Shown here in pieces: positions 45,031 through 52,962 of a stretch of DNA of 64,000 bases. Position 1 is the stretch's first letter, and each line of letters begins with the position of its first letter. A program made the translations under genes and the position numbers. Source of the stretch: Halosimplex carlsbadense 2-9-1. GTDB taxonomy: Archaea; Halobacteriota; Halobacteria; Halobacteriales; Haloarculaceae. The notes under the pieces were generated by a model. That model was not told the origin of the DNA, did not search any database, and saw nothing but the letters and a program-made list of their open reading frames with translations. Location: the NCBI RefSeq assembly GCF_000337455.1, contig NZ_AOIU01000013.1:124001-188000 (forward strand), given 5' to 3'.

Positions 45031-46059
45031 ATGGACCTCTCCGTCGTCGATCTCTCTCCAGTTCCGGACTCGGGGACCGCGACCGAGGCGTACGCGAACA
45101 CCGTCGAGGCCGCTCGGCAGGCCGAGCGGCTGGGCTACACGCGGTTCTGGGTGGCCGAACACCACGGCCGCGCCGAGACGCTCGCGGGCACGACGCCCGA
45201 GGTGCTCCTGGGCCACCTCGCGGCCGAGACCGACGCCATCCGACTGGGGTCGGGCGCCGTCCTGCTCAACCACTACAGCCCGCTCAAGGTCGCCGAGCAG
45301 TTCGGGGCGCTGGACGCGCTCGCGCCTGGGCGCGTGGACGCTGGCCTCGGCCGGGCGAACGGCTCGCCGGCCGTCGACCGGGCGCTCGGGACCGAGCGTC
45401 ACGTCCAAGACCCCGATGGCGACCACGTCGAGAAGGTCGAAGCGGTCGTTTCGCACCTCTACGACGACTTCCCCGACGACCACCCCTACGGCGACATCGA
45501 GATCCCGGGGTCGGCCGAGGGACCGGCCGTCCCGTGGGTGCTCGGGTCGAGCCCGTCGAGCGCGGAGATCGCGGCCGAACTCGGGTTGCCCTACTGCTTC
45601 GCGGCGTTCATCCGCCCGCAGTTCGCCACGCACGCCTTCGAGACCTACCGCGAGGCGTTCGAACCCTCGGCGCTCACCGGCGGGATCGACGAACCGCGGG
45701 GAATGGTCGCCGTCAACGCGGTCTGCGCCGAGAGCGACGAGGACGCCGCACGACTGCGTGCGGTCACCGAAGCGATCTTCCGCCGGATGCAGCGCGGCGA
45801 GACCGGAACGCCTCCGACCGTCGAGGAAGCGATCGACGAACTGGGCGGCGTCCCCGACCCCACGCCGGCGACGCTCGACGACGGCGAGTGGCCGCGGGCG
45901 ATCTCGGGGAGTCCGGAGACGCTGGCGGGCCTGCTCGAACAGCTTGCCGACCGCGTGGGCGTCGACGAGGTGATGATCCAGCAGTCCGCACCCACGCACG
46001 GGGACGCGCTCCGCTCGCACGAGCTGCTCGCCGACGGCGTCGGGCTCTCGGGTCAGTGA
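45031..46059 (+). CDS. LLM class flavin-dependent oxidoreductase
   Basis: A 342-residue luciferase-like monooxygenase (bacterial luciferase/F420 reductase fold). Group 1 signatures are visible: FWVAEHHGRAETLAGTTPEV near residue 45, IRLGSGAVLLNHYSPLKVAE near 75-95, LDALAPGRVDAGLGRANGS, and GSPETLAGLLEQLADRVGVD near 295. It would use FMN or F420. Its substrate is unknown. It stands alone on the plus strand between the surface protein and the VOC protein. Confidence 0.9.
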   Translation: MDLSVVDLSPVPDSGTATEAYANTVEAARQAERLGYTRFWVAEHHGRAETLAGTTPEVLLGHLAAETDAIRLGSGAVLLNHYSPLKVAEQFGALDALAPGRVDAGLGRANGSPAVDRALGTERHVQDPDGDHVEKVEAVVSHLYDDFPDDHPYGDIEIPGSAEGPAVPWVLGSSPSSAEIAAELGLPYCFAAFIRPQFATHAFETYREAFEPSALTGGIDEPRGMVAVNAVCAESDEDAARLRAVTEAIFRRMQRGETGTPPTVEEAIDELGGVPDPTPATLDDGEWPRAISGSPETLAGLLEQLADRVGVDEVMIQQSAPTHGDALRSHELLADGVGLSGQ

Positions 46060-46151
46060 GGGCCGGACGCGACGGGAGCGGTCGGTGGTCGACCGCCCGG
46101 TTACACCGCTGACACCTGAAATACATGGGTGAGGGTACCGAACCCGTCGCT

Positions 46152-47021
46152 ATGGACGACGCTGCCGAGCGTGACGACCCGGTGATCCCCGAGACGGCTC
46201 AGATGGGTCGGACGGCGCTGACCGTCGCGGACCTCGACGAGACGGTCGCGTTCTACCAGGACGCCGTCGGGCTCGCCGTTCGGGCCCGGAGCGAACGGGC
46301 GGCGACGCTCGGTGCCGGCGGATCGCCGGTGCTCGAACTGCTGGCGGACGCGGACGCGCCGCCCAGAGGCCGGACGCAGACGGGGCTGTTCCACAACGCG
46401 TTCAGGGTCCCTTCGCGCACGGCGCTCGGCGCCGCGCTCGAACGGATCCGCGACCGCGGGGAGCTCGACGGCGCCTCGGACCACTACGTCAGCGAGGCGC
46501 TGTACTGCACCGACCCCGAGGGCAACGGCGTCGAGATCTACGCCGATCGGCCGCGCGAGGAGTGGCCCCGCGCCGACGACGAGTCGGTCGAGATCGGGAC
46601 CGCCCCGCTCGACCTGAACGCCCTCGTCGCCGAGTCGGACGGTGCCGCCGAGGCGCCACCCGAGACGGACCTCGGACACGTCCACCTCGAAGTCTCCTCG
46701 CTCGGCCGGGTTCGGGCGTTCTACGCCGACACCCTGGGACTGGGCGTTCGAACGGAGGCGCGGGGAGCGTCGTTCCTCGCGGCGGGCGACTACCACCACC
46801 ACGTCGGCGTCAACACGTGGAACGGCCGGACCGACTCGCCGGACGGTCGCGGCCTCGCCTGGTTCGAGTTCCTGCTGCCCGACGCCGAGGCGGTCACGAC
46901 CGCTCGGCGGCGGCTCTCGGCTGCCGACGTTCCGGTGACCGACCGCGAGGGCGGTTTCGAACTCACCGGCCCGGACGGGATCGCCGTCCGGTTTCGGGCT
47001 CGGGCGGCCCGGGAGTCGTAG
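46152..47021 (+). CDS. Two-domain VOC family protein (catechol dioxygenase/glyoxalase type)
   Basis: A 289-residue protein with two vicinal-oxygen-chelate domains of the CatE type: domain 1 from MGRTALTVADLDETVAFYQD to GNGVEIYADRPREEW (about 18-145) and domain 2 from LGHVHLEVSSLGRVRAFYAD to ELTGPDGIAVRFR (about 175-280). Metal-ligand positions in domain 2 are His in HVHLE, His in DYHHHVGVNTWNG and Glu in WFEFLL. Ring-cleaving dioxygenase or another metal-dependent role is possible. ATG at 46152 was preferred over 46125 because family members start close to the first strand. Confidence 0.85.
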   Translation: MDDAAERDDPVIPETAQMGRTALTVADLDETVAFYQDAVGLAVRARSERAATLGAGGSPVLELLADADAPPRGRTQTGLFHNAFRVPSRTALGAALERIRDRGELDGASDHYVSEALYCTDPEGNGVEIYADRPREEWPRADDESVEIGTAPLDLNALVAESDGAAEAPPETDLGHVHLEVSSLGRVRAFYADTLGLGVRTEARGASFLAAGDYHHHVGVNTWNGRTDSPDGRGLAWFEFLLPDAEAVTTARRRLSAADVPVTDREGGFELTGPDGIAVRFRARAARES

Positions 47022-47063
47022 GCCGCCGAGCGCGGTCGCGAACCCCGACAAGGCTTATGACTG

Positions 47064-47077
47064 ACTAACCGGTTAGT
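47064..47077. promoter_or_regulatory. Palindromic operator ACTAACCGGTTAGT
   Basis: A perfect 14-bp palindrome between a TATA-like GGCTTATG (47052-47059) and the ATG at 47084, so it covers the expected transcription start of the zinc-ribbon protein gene. It shares ACTAAC and GTTAGT with the site at 48261. Confidence 0.7.
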
Positions 47078-47083
47078 AATTGT

Positions 47084-47512
47084 ATGGACGGTTCGATTTC
47101 ACGAAAGCGGCCGTGGCTCGCCGCGGTGCTCGCGGTGCTCGCGACGGGGCTCGGACATATCTACCTCCGGCGGCTGCGCCGCGCGGCCGGGTGGCTCATC
47201 GCCCTGCTGGGCGTGAGTTTCCTGTTCGTCGACGGAGCGGCGCTGACGGCGCTGGTCGACGGGGACCAGGTCGACCTGCTCGCAATCGCGCCCGTCGTCT
47301 TCGTCGGTGCCCTGAGCGTGATCGACGCGTATCTGGTCGCGCGGGCGCACAACGCCGTCGCCCGGATCACCGCGACGCCGGACGGACGGGTCACGCACTG
47401 TCCGAACTGCGGTCGGGAGCTGGACCCGGGCATCGACTTCTGTCACTGGTGTACGACGGACCTCTCGGGGCTAGAGATCGAGCCGGTCGACGCGGCGGAT
47501 TCGGACGACTGA
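47084..47512 (+). CDS. Membrane protein with C-terminal zinc ribbon
   Basis: A 142-residue protein with an N-terminal hydrophobic half (LAAVLAVLATGLGHIYLRRL, WLIALLGVSFLFVDGAALTA, IAPVVFVGALSVIDAYLVAR; about three membrane segments) and a C-terminal zinc ribbon with HCPNCGRELD and FCHWCTTDLSG near residues 105-130. The first part resembles TM2-like small membrane proteins. A TetR-type palindrome at its promoter suggests control by one of the adjacent TetR regulators. It converges on the TetR gene at 47522. Confidence 0.8.
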   Translation: MDGSISRKRPWLAAVLAVLATGLGHIYLRRLRRAAGWLIALLGVSFLFVDGAALTALVDGDQVDLLAIAPVVFVGALSVIDAYLVARAHNAVARITATPDGRVTHCPNCGRELDPGIDFCHWCTTDLSGLEIEPVDAADSDD

Positions 47513-47521
47513 CTGACCCCG

Positions 47522-48112
47522 TCAGGTCAGCACCGCATCGACGTACTCCGCGGCGGTCTGTCGGGCGGTTTCGAGCGCTCCGGGTTCGTCGAGGACGACG
47601 GCACGGGTCCGGGCGCCGTCGACGATCATCATCAGGCCGCGCGTCACGTGGTCGGCGTCGACGTCGTCGAACTCGCCCTCGTCGATCCCGTGGTTGATTA
47701 CCGCCTTGATCATGTAGCGGACGTACTCGTCGTTCCCGCGGAAGCGCTCGCGGAAGTCGCCCTTGTACGGGGCCTGCGCCCGCATCTCCAGCATCGCGAC
47801 CGCCAGGTCGCGATGCTCTTCGGGGGCGAATATCAGCTCGTCGAGGAGCAGGTCGAGCCGCTGGTGGGGGTCGGTCGTCTCGACGTCGCGGATCGTGTCG
47901 ACGAAGCGTTCGAGCAGGTAGTCGAGAAACGCCACGAGCAGCTCGTCTTTCGTGTCGTAGTGGTAGTGGACCGCGGCGGTCGACTTCCCGTACTCCGCGG
48001 CGATCCGCTTGATCGTGAGGTCGGCGTACCCGTGTTCCCGGAGCGCTCGATACGTCGCCCGCATGATCTCCGTTTCCGGCTCCGAGAAGCTCCCCTCCGT
48101 TGGATCGGCCAT
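47522..48112 (-). CDS. TetR/AcrR family regulator
   Basis: A 196-residue TetR protein. The N-terminal helix-turn-helix reads IMRATYRALREHGYADLTIK, then RIAAEYGKSTAAVHYHYDTK at residues 15-55, where TKDELLVAFLDYLLERF closes the DNA-binding domain. The C-terminal ligand domain is unlike that of its neighbour at 48292. It lies divergent from that gene, with about 180 bases between. The palindromes at 47064 and 48261 could be its targets. Confidence 0.9.
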   Translation of the reverse strand: MADPTEGSFSEPETEIMRATYRALREHGYADLTIKRIAAEYGKSTAAVHYHYDTKDELLVAFLDYLLERFVDTIRDVETTDPHQRLDLLLDELIFAPEEHRDLAVAMLEMRAQAPYKGDFRERFRGNDEYVRYMIKAVINHGIDEGEFDDVDADHVTRGLMMIVDGARTRAVVLDEPGALETARQTAAEYVDAVLT

Positions 48113-48260
48113 CGGCTATCACTTCCGCGCTCGTCCGGTTAACAGTTGTGACCACTCCGTCAGGAGACGCGCGTAGATACCGGCCGATCGGCGCCACACG
48201 AGCACCAAGACCTCCAGTATGGCGCCGTTCTCGCGGCACGTCCGAGTCCGAAAGTTTTTG

Positions 48261-48274
48261 ACTAACTAGTTAGT
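48261..48274. promoter_or_regulatory. Palindromic operator ACTAACTAGTTAGT
   Basis: A perfect 14-bp palindrome ending 17 bases before the ATG at 48292 of the TetR-MATE operon, just after an AT-rich AAAGTTTTTG. It differs from the site at 47064 only in the two central bases. Confidence 0.7.
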
Positions 48275-48291
48275 AAGTTCGGTATCGACCG

Positions 48292-48891
48292 ATGGACGAC
48301 GACGCAGCGACAGAGATTCTGGCGGCGACGTATCGGGCGCTCTGCGACCGGGGGTACGCCGACGTGACCCTCGGAGATATTGCCGCGGAGGCCGAGACGA
48401 GCAAGGGACTGATCCACTACTACTACGACGACAAAGAGACGCTGTTCGCGGCGTTTCTGGACTTCCTCTACGACCGCTACACCGAGCAGGTCGGATCGGT
48501 CGCGGGCGAGACCCCGCGCGGGCGACTCGTCGCGCTCTTCGAGACGGTCCTCGCCGACGGGGAGGGAACCGCCGGCGAGCAGTTGCGGACGGCGATGCTG
48601 GCGGCGAACGCCCAGGCGCCCTGCGACGACGCGATCCGGACGCGGCTGGCGCGGTTCGACGAGTACCTCCTCGACCGAGTCGAGTCGATCGTCGCCGACG
48701 GCGTCGAGGTCGGCGAGTTCGACGACGAGGTCGATCCGGCGGTCGCGGCCGAGTTCCTCGTGACGGCGATCTATGGGGCGCACACGCGGCGAGCGACCGC
48801 CGACCGCTCGTCCGACCGACTCGCCGAGACGATGACGCACTTCGCCGAGCGCCACCTGGTCGCCGACGGGCCGACGGAGGTGCCCAGCTGA
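48292..48891 (+). CDS. TetR/AcrR family regulator of the MATE operon
   Basis: A 199-residue TetR protein with the DNA-binding domain at residues 7-50 (ILAATYRALCDRGYADVTLG, DIAAEAETSKGLIHYYYDDK) and a helical ligand domain (GEQLRTAMLAANAQAPCDDA and VAAEFLVTAIYGAHTRR). The last base of its stop overlaps the ATG of the MATE transporter gene, so they form one operon. A palindrome lies in its own promoter. The likely role is autorepression relieved by a substrate of the pump. Confidence 0.92.
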   Translation: MDDDAATEILAATYRALCDRGYADVTLGDIAAEAETSKGLIHYYYDDKETLFAAFLDFLYDRYTEQVGSVAGETPRGRLVALFETVLADGEGTAGEQLRTAMLAANAQAPCDDAIRTRLARFDEYLLDRVESIVADGVEVGEFDDEVDPAVAAEFLVTAIYGAHTRRATADRSSDRLAETMTHFAERHLVADGPTEVPS

Positions 48892-50369
48892 TGGGGCTGC
48901 GCAGTCGACTCGACGCCCTGTTCAAGGGGCCCGAGGACTTCGACCTCACGTCGGGCGGGATCGGCAAGCCCCTCTTTTTCCTCGCGATGCCGATCGTCGT
49001 GACGAACCTCTTCCAGACGGCGTACAACCTGGCGGACACCTTCTGGCTCGGCCAGTACAGCACGGACGCGCTGGCGGCGATCAGCTTCGCGTTCCCGATG
49101 GTGTTCCTGCTCATCTCCTTCGGGACCGGCATCTCCGTCGCCGGGAGCGTCCTCGTCGCGCAGTTCACCGGGGCCGACGAGGCCCGGGAGGCCGAGTACG
49201 CCGCCTCCCAGACGGTCACGTTCGCGGCGATCATCTCGGTCGTCCTGGGCGTCGTCGGCTACTTCCTCGTCGAACAGTTCCTCTCGCTGATGGGCGCCTC
49301 CCAGGACGTGTTGCCGCTGGCGTCGAGCTACATGGAGGTCATCTCGCTGGGGTTGCTGTTCATGTTCGGCTTCTTCGTGTTCATCGCGCTCATGCGGGGC
49401 TACGGCGACACGATCACGCCGATGCTCGTGATGTTCGGGTCGGTCCTCCTCAACATCGTCATCGACCCGTTCCTGATCTTCGGGTGGACCGTCGTCGAAT
49501 CGGCGCCGCTGGTCGGCACGATCAGTTTCCCGGAACTCGGGATCCAGGGCGCGGCCATCGCGACGGTGTTCTCTCGCGGGCTCGCGCTGGTTGTCGGCCT
49601 GGCGATCATGTTCCGCGGCGAGCGGGGCGTCCAGATCCACCTCCGCGACATGGTCCCCGACCTGTCGTATCTCCGCCGGCTCGTCCGGATCGGTCTGCCG
49701 GCGTCGGTCGAGGGGATGGGCCGGGCGCTCTCGATGAACCTGCTGCTGTTCGTCGTCGCCACGTTCTCCGACCCCGTCGTCTCCGCGTACGGTATCGGGA
49801 CGCGGGTCTTCTCGGTCATCGTCCTGCCGGCCATCGCCATCGCCCGCGGCGTCGAGACGATGACCGGCCAGAACGTGGGCGCGGGCAAGTCCGACCGGGC
49901 GGAGGCGGCCGCGAACCTCGCCGCGAAAGTGCTGTTCGGTGTCCTCACGCTCGCCGGGGTCGCCGTCTTCCTCGCGCCGGAGCCGATCATCTCGGTGTTC
50001 GTCGGGGCCGGACAGGAGAACGCCGACCGGGTCGTCGAGGTCGGCGCGCAGTTCCTCCGCTACGTCGCGCTGACGTTCGGCTTCATCGGGGTCACGCGGG
50101 CCTACACCGGGAGTTTCCGCGGCGCCGGGCGGACGCTCACCGCCGCGGCCATCTCCGTCGCGATGCTCGGTGTCGTCCGGTTCCCGATCGCCTGGTTCGC
50201 CGCCGGACCGCTCGGCGAGACGGGGATCTGGCTCTCCTTCGCCGTCTCGAACGTCGTCGGCGCGGTCATCGCCGTCCTGTGGTACCGCCGCGGCACCTGG
50301 AAGGGCACCGAACTGACCGAGGAGAACGTCGAACCGGCGGTCGCCGAGAGCACGGCGGGTGATGACTGA
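48891..50369 (+). CDS. MATE family multidrug efflux transporter
   Basis: A 492-residue polytopic protein with about 12 membrane segments in two similar halves. Family segments: FFLAMPIVVTNLFQTAYNLA near residue 30, ADTFWLGQYSTDALAAISFA, and in the second half GLPASVEGMGRALSMNL near 270 and GQNVGAGKSDRAE near 325, equivalent to the GQ-GAG-R motif. MATE pumps export drugs or metabolites using sodium or proton gradients. It follows the TetR gene with a one-base overlap. Confidence 0.93.
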   Translation: MGLRSRLDALFKGPEDFDLTSGGIGKPLFFLAMPIVVTNLFQTAYNLADTFWLGQYSTDALAAISFAFPMVFLLISFGTGISVAGSVLVAQFTGADEAREAEYAASQTVTFAAIISVVLGVVGYFLVEQFLSLMGASQDVLPLASSYMEVISLGLLFMFGFFVFIALMRGYGDTITPMLVMFGSVLLNIVIDPFLIFGWTVVESAPLVGTISFPELGIQGAAIATVFSRGLALVVGLAIMFRGERGVQIHLRDMVPDLSYLRRLVRIGLPASVEGMGRALSMNLLLFVVATFSDPVVSAYGIGTRVFSVIVLPAIAIARGVETMTGQNVGAGKSDRAEAAANLAAKVLFGVLTLAGVAVFLAPEPIISVFVGAGQENADRVVEVGAQFLRYVALTFGFIGVTRAYTGSFRGAGRTLTAAAISVAMLGVVRFPIAWFAAGPLGETGIWLSFAVSNVVGAVIAVLWYRRGTWKGTELTEENVEPAVAESTAGDD

Positions 50370-50372
50370 CCC

Positions 50373-51149
50373 GTGGCGCCGTCTATCCTCCCGCGCTCGG
50401 CGATCGACGCGCGGCTCGAATCGGCGCTTCGCGGCGCCGACAGCGGCGGCCTCGCGCTCGCGCGCGAAACGGTCGAAAGCGCCGCGGACCGCTGGTATGG
50501 CCAGCTGGTCGCTGGGTCCTACGGGACACTAGCGGATCGGCCGGACACCGATCGAGTCGTCTCCGCCGCGGCGACGGTGGAGCTGATCCGGGGGTACTGC
50601 CGACTCCGGAGCGAGCTGCTCGTCCAGCTCACCGACAGTCACCCGCACGCGTTCACCCGCGACGAAGTCGCCGCGCTCCTCGCGGGCGACTACCTCTCCA
50701 CCGGGGCGTACTCGGTCCTCGAAGCCGCCGATTGTGACTGCTTCGAGACGGTCACCGACGCGCTCGAATCTCTCTCCGGGGCGTTCGCCTCCAGGTACCT
50801 CGAGGGGAGCGAGTCCCCTTCGGACCGGATCGCGCTCGTCGAACGGACCGCCGGCCGGATCGGCGAAGCCGCCGGCGTCCTCGGCGCGCGGCTGGCCGAC
50901 GCGGACGAACGCCAGATCGACGGCCTCGCACGGGCGGGCCGCTGTTTCGCCGCGGCGCGAACGGTTCGACGGGCGCGCGACCGCGAGCCCGGTTCGGCGA
51001 TGGTAGCCGTCCCCGAACTCCGCACGGAGGGACTCGACGAGCGCGCGACTCGCCGACGGGAAGAGGGGTATCGAGCCCTCGCAGCGCTCCCGTCGAGCGC
51101 CGACGCGTCGCCGCTTCGTCGGTTCGGCGACGCCCAGACGGACGAGTGA
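50373..51149 (+). CDS. DUF7114-type protein, possible degenerate polyprenyl synthetase fold
   Basis: A 258-residue all-helical protein. It starts with GTG three bases after the MATE stop, so it may be co-transcribed. VSAAATVELIRGYCRLRSEL near residues 65-85 and AALLAGDYLSTGAYSVLEAA near 95-115 resemble helices of trans-isoprenyl diphosphate synthases, but the DDxxD substrate motifs are not present (one site reads LTDSHPHAF). It is probably a haloarchaea-specific homologue without catalytic Asp clusters. The function is unknown. Confidence 0.65.
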   Translation: MAPSILPRSAIDARLESALRGADSGGLALARETVESAADRWYGQLVAGSYGTLADRPDTDRVVSAAATVELIRGYCRLRSELLVQLTDSHPHAFTRDEVAALLAGDYLSTGAYSVLEAADCDCFETVTDALESLSGAFASRYLEGSESPSDRIALVERTAGRIGEAAGVLGARLADADERQIDGLARAGRCFAAARTVRRARDREPGSAMVAVPELRTEGLDERATRRREEGYRALAALPSSADASPLRRFGDAQTDE

Positions 51150-51192
51150 CCGCGAGGGCGCAGTCACCGGAGATCCGACCGGACGGCGGCGT

Positions 51193-51339
51193 TCAGAGCC
51201 GATCGGCCAGCCAGAGAACGATCAACACGGGCGCGACCGGGAGCAACAGCGCGAACAGCGGCACCGCGACCAGATAGCCGATGGTCGCCATCTCGGTGTT
51301 CGACGCGTCGTGTCGCGGCGGACTGACTGATCTCGCCAT
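51193..51339 (-). CDS. 48-residue single-span membrane protein (DUF7535-like)
   Basis: A short gene that reads MARSVSPPRHDASNTEMATI, then GYLVAVPLFALLLPVAPVLI and VLWLADRL and stop. The second part is one hydrophobic segment of about 25 residues ending in WLADRL, a pattern I recognise from small conserved haloarchaeal proteins. An internal ATG would give a 32-residue form starting MATIGYLV. A TetR-like palindrome lies 31-48 bases upstream at 51370. It is convergent with the gene ending at 51149. Confidence 0.65.
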   Translation of the reverse strand: MARSVSPPRHDASNTEMATIGYLVAVPLFALLLPVAPVLIVLWLADRL

Positions 51340-51369
51340 ACCCGAACGTAGGCACCCGTCGAACGAAAA

Positions 51370-51387
51370 GCTAACTGATCAGTTAGC
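51370..51387. promoter_or_regulatory. Perfect palindrome GCTAACTGATCAGTTAGC
   Basis: An 18-bp perfect palindrome upstream of the small membrane-protein gene. Its CTAAC and GTTAG arms are those of the sites at 47064 and 48261, but spaced by six rather than two bases. It would overlap the BRE/TATA region of the minus-strand gene. Confidence 0.55.
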
Positions 51388-51675
51388 TCGGGCCCGCCTC
51401 GAACGGTCGAAGCCATCGGCAGTGGAGAATAGAGAGTGCCCAGACCGCCTTGTACGGTTGTAATCCGGTAGCCGTGAATAAATCGATTCGGTCGTCCCCG
51501 CGTCCTGGGACTTACTATTTGATCAGTCCGTTCGCGAATCGACCACTGGCGTCGCCGGTCGGGCGGCCGTGAGCGGGCCGACCGCTGAGGTGACACCACC
51601 GTAGCGTGGCCGGCGATTGGTCGCCGCCCGGCGGTTTCAACAGCTATACAAACACCGCAGGGGAACAGACGCGCC
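51388..51675. other. Intergenic, no gene recognised
   Basis: No gene is recognised here. GTGAATAAATCG near 51474 is AT-rich, and the start of the next gene at 51676 has no clear TATA box within 30 bases. Confidence 0.4.
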
Positions 51676-52932
51676 ATGAGTTCCGGATCGGGCTCGCCCG
51701 CGGCCCCGCTCGGCTCGGCCGCGCGGTGGGCGTCGGAGCGGGACCAGCTCCCGCTGTCGCTCCGCGCCGTCGCCCGTTTCTACGCGCGGACGGGCGAACT
51801 CGACCTCACGGCGCTTCGGATCAAGTCGTGGGTCGACGACACCCTCGATTCGTTCCTCGACGACGCCTACGGCGCTATCGAGGCCGAACTGGAGAGCGAG
51901 CTCGGCTACGACGACATCGACTTTCGCTACGAGACGAAGCTGACGCTGCCCGTCGAGCTGACGCTGGGCTATCTCTACCGCCGCGCGCTCGACGACTGCG
52001 ACGGCTACAACCCGGTCACCGACGAACCGACGCGGTCGCGTGGGAGACCAGTCCGGTCGCTCGTCGACGGTACCGACCCGGCACGGCGCGAACGGTTGCG
52101 CCGCGAGGCGAGCGAGCAGGTCGCGTTCGTCGGTCGCGTCGAGCGGGTCGCGCGCCTCTGCACCGAAGCCCTGCTCGACGGCGACATGCGCGACGCGATC
52201 AACGACGCGGAGTACGAGGACTTCGAAACCGACCCGCCGCTCGACGGCGAGGAACGCGAGCGCGCCGCCCGGATCGCCCAGTCGCGGCTCCGCGAGCGCG
52301 TCGACGCGCAGATGGCGGGGTTCCCCGACGCGGTCCGCGAGGCCTACGAGTCCGCCGTCGCCGAATCGAACACCCACCAGGACGACGACGAGCACTTCCG
52401 CGAGCTGATGGCGCGAGCGCTCGGCGAGGGCGACGAGAGCGGCGCCACCCCGGAAGACGCCGTCGAGCGCATCGAGGCGGAGTACAAGTACGCCGAGTTC
52501 GAGGGGACGGCGGGGTCGCTGACCGCCGAGGAGCAGGCCTGGCCCTACTGCAAGACCCAGTACGAGCGGGTCGGGGTCATCTACGAGGGGATGATCGAGA
52601 TGTTCCGGGCGGCCGACATCGCCATCGAGCCGTCGTTCGAGCACGCGGTCGTCCTGGCTATCATCGGGGCGCAGGTCTGGCTCGACGACGTGGACGACTT
52701 CGCGGCCGACCGCGCGGAGACCCAGCTGACCCCGGTCACCGCCGAGTACATCGTCGCCGACGACGACCCGGAGGCCTACGACCGCGTCGTCGAGGTCTCC
52801 GCGAGGTACCTCGACCGGGCCATCGAGTACGCCGTCGACTCCGACTCCATCCTGACCGGCATCGCCGCCGAGTACATCTACCTCTCGGGCGACCCCGGCG
52901 TCCTCCCCGGGAGCCCGGGCCGGGACGACTAG
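51676..52932 (+). CDS. Uncharacterised helical protein with an Asp-rich motif
   Basis: A 418-residue, mainly helical, acidic protein with no signal peptide. I do not recognise a named family. The segment AVVLAIIGAQVWLDDVDDFA near residues 325-345, followed by ADRAETQLTPVTAEYIV, has an Asp cluster (DDVDD) like metal-binding sites of terpenoid synthases. A hydrophilic insert lies near 100-145 (RSRGRPVRSLVDGTDPARR). It sits between a polyprenyl-synthetase-like protein and a PcrB-like protein, which supports but does not prove an isoprenoid link. Confidence 0.6.
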   Translation: MSSGSGSPAAPLGSAARWASERDQLPLSLRAVARFYARTGELDLTALRIKSWVDDTLDSFLDDAYGAIEAELESELGYDDIDFRYETKLTLPVELTLGYLYRRALDDCDGYNPVTDEPTRSRGRPVRSLVDGTDPARRERLRREASEQVAFVGRVERVARLCTEALLDGDMRDAINDAEYEDFETDPPLDGEERERAARIAQSRLRERVDAQMAGFPDAVREAYESAVAESNTHQDDDEHFRELMARALGEGDESGATPEDAVERIEAEYKYAEFEGTAGSLTAEEQAWPYCKTQYERVGVIYEGMIEMFRAADIAIEPSFEHAVVLAIIGAQVWLDDVDDFAADRAETQLTPVTAEYIVADDDPEAYDRVVEVSARYLDRAIEYAVDSDSILTGIAAEYIYLSGDPGVLPGSPGRDD

Positions 52933-52962
52933 TCCGTCGCCAGCGGACTGCGTCCGTCGCGT

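Noticed and set aside
43565-45973. 802-codon plus-strand frame
   Set aside because: It overlaps the vWA and LLM genes in another frame and has no family features.
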